A DNA stretch of 8,136 nucleotides, taken from assembly GCA_937941745.1 (NCBI GenBank), contig CALDGV010000441.1, forward strand, positions 1-8,136. The letters are read 5' to 3'. Positions 5,103-8,136 of this stretch are shown here, one piece after another; within the stretch, counting starts at the first letter, position 1; each line of letters begins with the position of its first letter. The translations under genes were made by a program, and so were the position numbers. The notes beneath the pieces are model-generated. The model was not told where the DNA came from. It did not search any database and saw only the letters and a program-made list of their open reading frames with translations. The stretch is from an uncultured Prosthecobacter sp. GTDB taxonomy: Bacteria; Verrucomicrobiota; Verrucomicrobiia; Verrucomicrobiales; Verrucomicrobiaceae.

Positions 5103-7886
5103 ATGCTGCGCCTCTGCTTGTTTCTTGCCTGCCTTCAGTCTGCTGTCTGGGCTCGTGTTCCCTGGAGCACTTCACGCATTCAAGGTTCGCCAGAACCTGC
5201 CAAACCCTTCGTCACCGAACCTGTCTGGACTACGCAGGACGTGGCCGAGGTTCTTGAGATTGTCGGCGTTCCTGGAGGCGGTGCCTGGCTGGTGGAGAAT
5301 GGTGGCAAGATCTGGTCGGTGCCGAATCCCGGCGACACGGGCGGGCGTAAACACCTCATCCTGGACCTCAAGCAGCATGAACCCAAGCTCTCTCATGCCT
5401 ACGGCTTGGCCCTGCATCCTCGATGGCGGGAGAACCGGGAGGTCTTCATCACTTACACTGTGGGTGACAAGCTGCCCGACGGCACCCGCTTGTCACGTTT
5501 CAAGCTCAGCTCCCTGGAGCCTCCGGTGATGGACCCCGCGAGTGAAGAAGTGATCCTGACCTGGCTCTGTGGTGGCCACAACGGCGCTCATCTGCAGTTT
5601 GGGCCGGATGGCATGCTTTATGTGAGCACCGGCGATGCCGAGGTGCCTGCTCCGCCCGATCCACGCCATACAGGCCAGGACAACTCCGACCTGCTGAGCA
5701 GCATCCTGCGCATTGATGTCAGCCGGCGGGACCTGGGGCTGGCCTACGCCGTGCCTTCAGACAACCCGTGGCGGGGCAAGCCTGAGGTCCGGCCCGAAAT
5801 CTGGGCCTTCGGCTTTCGCAATCCATGGAAGATGAGTTTTGATGAACAAGGCCGGTTGTGGTGTGGTGATGTCGGATGGGAGCTTTGGGAGATGATCCAT
5901 CTCGTCGGCCGAGGCGCCAATCATGGCTGGAGCGCCATGGAGGCCTCCCAGCAGATTCATCCTCACCTGCTGAGTTCTTTGGCTCCCATCACGCCGCCCG
6001 TTGTTGCACATCCTCACACCGAGGCGGCGAGCATCACTGGCGGATATGTCTACCGCGGCAGAAGGCTGCCAGAGCTGATGGGTGCCTACATCTACGGCGA
6101 CTACGAGACCGGGAAAATCTGGGCACTTTGGCATGATGGCACCAGGATCACCCGCCATGAGGAGATCGCCGACACACCGCACAAGATCGTCAGCTTTGGC
6201 CTGCTGGATGACGGAGAATTGGTTTACGCCCACTGGGGCAAGCCGGCCACGTTTCACCGCCTTGTGCCGAATCCTGCTTCCACCAGGACCTCCAGCTTTC
6301 CGCGCAAACTCAGCGAAACGGGCCTTTTTGCAGACCTCTCCCAGGACTCGCCAGCGGAAGGGGTTCATGAGTTCGAGGTGGCCGAGCCCATGTGGCAGGA
6401 TGGGCTGCAAGGCCGTCGGTTCATCGCTCTGCCAGGGCAATCCAGGGTGGAGGTGACCGTTTCCCGTCGCCCCGATGGAAGCATCAGCGGCTCGAAGGTG
6501 GTCTGGCCCAAGGACGCCGTGCTGGCAAAGACGCTGCGCCTTGCAGGGAAAGATTCTGCCAGGGTCGAGACTCAGGTACTGCACTTCGATGGGGAGGCCT
6601 GGAATGGCTACACCTACCGTTGGAACACGCAGGGAACGGATGCTGAACTGGTGGACGCTGGCGGCGGTCGGGCCACCCTTCACGGGAAGGAACACAGTTT
6701 TCATGCCAGGGCTGAATGTGCTCGTTGCCACACGCCTTGGGCGGGATTCGCCCTGGGTTTTCAGCCTCATCAGCTTGTCCAGGTGGCTGGCAGGCCAGCC
6801 CATGAAGGCGCCGTGGCAGCGGGGCTTGTCCCGGGCACCTTTTTTGAGGCAAGCAAGGCTCGCCTCGTGTCCAGCCGTGATACCCGCGAGGCCTTGGACG
6901 AACGGGCGCGTTCCTGGCTGCATGCAAACTGTGCCCATTGTCATCGCCAGCATGGCGGCGGCTCAGTTGCGTTGAAAGTGAACTTGGAACTGCCGCTTGC
7001 CGAGACAGAACTGCTCGGTGCGAAGCCGCTCCGTGGTGACCTGGGGCTCACAGATGCACGGCTCATCACCCCAGGTGCGCCTTGGCGCAGTGCGCTGCTG
7101 GCCCGCATCGCACGCACCGGAGCCGGGCGCATGCCCATCATCGGTTCGCATCAGGTGGACTCCCATGGCTTTCAATTGCTGTGGCAATGGGTTGAAGATC
7201 TAGGCCAACGAAATTCTCCACGCTCTGAACCGCTGGCATCTGATTCAGAAGCTGTTCAGGAACCACTGACCGCCAGCCGCGCACTGCGGGCGATTCATGC
7301 CCACGAGTTTCATTCAGAAGCCGCCGCCAAGGCGGACTTTGAAGCGGGATTGAAATCTTCGGATCCGAACATCGCGCCGCTTTTCGAGCGCTTCCTGCCT
7401 CCAGACCAGCGCCGCAAGGTGATTGGTCCTCAGCCGGATGTCGCTCAGATCCTTGGCTTGAGTGGCGATGCCCGACGTGGTGAGGCCTTGATGTCGCCAG
7501 ACGGGGCGTTGTCCACCTGCCTGGCCTGCCATTTCGTGAACGGCACAGGCCGCGATTTTGGTCCAGACCTGTCCAAGGTCGGTTCGCGGCTCTCCAAGGA
7601 ACAGCTTTTGGAAAGCCTGCTTCATCCCTCCCGGACCATCGCGGAAGGTTATTCCGCCCAGATGGCTGAACTAGCGGATGGCACCTCGCAGCTTGGGTTT
7701 GTGGTGAAACGCTCCGCGGATCATACGGTCTTCAAGCTGCCGACCGGGCAGTCCATTCCTCTCCGCCATGCGGAGATCCGCTCATTGAAGCCGCTGCCAG
7801 CTTCGCTGATGCCCGAAGGCCTGCTTCAGTCCCTGACGCCTGATGAGGCCGCTGATGTTCTAGCCTATCTCAGTTCGCTCAAATAG
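5103..7886 (+). CDS. Periplasmic PQQ-dependent sugar dehydrogenase-like protein fused to three cytochrome c heme modules
   Basis: A 927-residue exported protein with three modules. A Sec signal peptide covers about residues 1-17 (cleavage likely near AVWA). Residues about 40-390 form a soluble PQQ glucose/sorbosone dehydrogenase-like beta-propeller: GGHNGAHLQFGPDGMLYVS carries the family His (about 159), AFGFRNPWKMSFD its conserved Arg (about 239), and WCGDVGWELWE follows. Residues about 393-710 resemble the SO2930/TIGR03806 diheme cytochrome family (LSETGLF, GLQGRRFIALP, ETQVLHF, GYTYRWN) with heme sites CARCH (539-543) and CAHCH (610-614). Residues about 790-927 match the TIGR02603 heme domain: CLACH (806-810), GRDFGPDLSKVGSRLS, and SLMPEGL, whose Met at about 903 may be the sixth iron ligand. 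The expected role is sugar or alcohol oxidation with electrons passed from PQQ through the hemes. The substrate is unknown and PQQ binding is not proven. The gene begins 49 nt after the GT-C gene, so it may have its own promoter. Confidence 0.9.
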   Translation: MLRLCLFLACLQSAVWARVPWSTSRIQGSPEPAKPFVTEPVWTTQDVAEVLEIVGVPGGGAWLVENGGKIWSVPNPGDTGGRKHLILDLKQHEPKLSHAYGLALHPRWRENREVFITYTVGDKLPDGTRLSRFKLSSLEPPVMDPASEEVILTWLCGGHNGAHLQFGPDGMLYVSTGDAEVPAPPDPRHTGQDNSDLLSSILRIDVSRRDLGLAYAVPSDNPWRGKPEVRPEIWAFGFRNPWKMSFDEQGRLWCGDVGWELWEMIHLVGRGANHGWSAMEASQQIHPHLLSSLAPITPPVVAHPHTEAASITGGYVYRGRRLPELMGAYIYGDYETGKIWALWHDGTRITRHEEIADTPHKIVSFGLLDDGELVYAHWGKPATFHRLVPNPASTRTSSFPRKLSETGLFADLSQDSPAEGVHEFEVAEPMWQDGLQGRRFIALPGQSRVEVTVSRRPDGSISGSKVVWPKDAVLAKTLRLAGKDSARVETQVLHFDGEAWNGYTYRWNTQGTDAELVDAGGGRATLHGKEHSFHARAECARCHTPWAGFALGFQPHQLVQVAGRPAHEGAVAAGLVPGTFFEASKARLVSSRDTREALDERARSWLHANCAHCHRQHGGGSVALKVNLELPLAETELLGAKPLRGDLGLTDARLITPGAPWRSALLARIARTGAGRMPIIGSHQVDSHGFQLLWQWVEDLGQRNSPRSEPLASDSEAVQEPLTASRALRAIHAHEFHSEAAAKADFEAGLKSSDPNIAPLFERFLPPDQRRKVIGPQPDVAQILGLSGDARRGEALMSPDGALSTCLACHFVNGTGRDFGPDLSKVGSRLSKEQLLESLLHPSRTIAEGYSAQMAELADGTSQLGFVVKRSADHTVFKLPTGQSIPLRHAEIRSLKPLPASLMPEGLLQSLTPDEAADVLAYLSSLK

Positions 7887-7930
7887 TCCGCACTTGCCTG
7901 TGAAGGTGTGTTTCAGATACAAGCCAAATC
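7887..7930 (+). promoter_or_regulatory. Short gap with possible weak promoter before the last gene
   Basis: This 44-nt gap has TTGCCT at 7894-7899 and a poor -10 candidate, GATACA at 7916-7921 (16-nt spacer), ending 9 nt before the ATG at 7931. GATACA matches the consensus at only 3 of 6 positions. The purine-rich GAAGG at about 7902-7906 is too far from the ATG to act as a Shine-Dalgarno site. No hairpin terminator for the preceding gene is visible. Confidence 0.2.
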
Positions 7931-8136
7931 ATGAAAGCCTTTTTCAAGCCCTGCTGTCTCGGCCTGATGCTGGCCCTGGCCGTGCCTGCTGCAGCGCTGG
8001 ACCTCACCCAGCATGCTTTTTTCAAGCATTTGATCGGAGAGTGGGAAGCTGAGGGCGAACTGAAGGGTGAGAATGACAGCATCGTTACGGTCACGCAGAC
8101 CTGGACAGGCCGGGTGGATGCTGAAGATACCTTTTC
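7931..8136 (+). CDS. Exported hypothetical protein (3' partial)
   Basis: Only the first 68 codons are present and the frame is still open at the right edge. The product begins MKAFFKPCC followed by a hydrophobic core (LGLMLALAV) and AAA before LDL, a good Sec signal peptide cleaved near residues 21-23. No lipobox is seen. The visible mature part reads FFKHLIGEWEAEGELKG and then a beta-type stretch ending TQTWTGR. The G-E-W-x-x-E-G pattern recalls small secreted beta-barrel proteins of the DUF1579 kind, but this is a weak resemblance from a fragment. No function can be assigned. It starts 44 nt after the tri-heme dehydrogenase gene on the same strand, so joint transcription is possible. Confidence 0.7.
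   Translation, partial: MKAFFKPCCLGLMLALAVPAAALDLTQHAFFKHLIGEWEAEGELKGENDSIVTVTQTWTGRVDAEDTF

Noticed and set aside
5757..6953. A 398-codon open frame on the minus strand
   Set aside because: It lies entirely antisense to the tri-heme dehydrogenase, which has clear domain motifs across this interval. Its own product is low in recognisable motifs.

Overview
The window is GC-rich, protein-dense bacterial DNA. The best lineage clue is the large protein at 5103-7886. It ends in a TIGR02603-type heme domain, typical of the Planctomycetes-Verrucomicrobia group, behind a PQQ-dehydrogenase-like propeller and an SO2930-type diheme segment. With the GC-rich base composition this suggests a free-living verrucomicrobial relative (inference). 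There is no RNA gene, CRISPR array, insertion sequence or phage gene that I can support, and no gene-free stretch longer than about 130 bases.

Layout: 1-803 (+) is the 3' two-thirds of a PLP-dependent class I/II aminotransferase. 828-1508 (+) is an unrecognised secreted protein with one C-terminal membrane anchor. 1400-2641 (-) is a polytopic O-antigen ligase/polymerase-like protein whose 3' end runs 109 bp into the preceding gene on the opposite strand. 2642-2771 is a divergent intergenic region with an AT-rich promoter. 2772-3749 (+) is a GT2 polyprenyl-phosphate glycosyltransferase and 3755-5053 (+) a GT-C-type membrane glycosyltransferase 5 nt later. 5103-7886 (+) is the PQQ-dehydrogenase/tri-heme protein. 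7931 onward (+) is the start of a small exported protein cut by the window edge.

How they fit together: the GT2 enzyme probably makes a lipid-linked monosaccharide, the GT-C protein probably transfers that sugar on the outer face of the inner membrane, and the divergent Wzy/WaaL-like protein probably polymerises or transfers a lipid-linked glycan. Together they look like a small surface-glycan module. The downstream oxidoreductase is periplasmic by architecture and may be functionally separate.

The most unusual signals are regulatory or structural. A near-consensus sigma70-like promoter (TTGCCT, 17 nt, TATAAT) lies so close to the GT2 start that the transcript would be almost leaderless. The same TTGCCT hexamer sits 35-42 nt upstream of three start codons. 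Most starts lack a Shine-Dalgarno sequence. Two convergent genes overlap by 109 bp. I found no clear evidence of a wholly new defence or mobile system.
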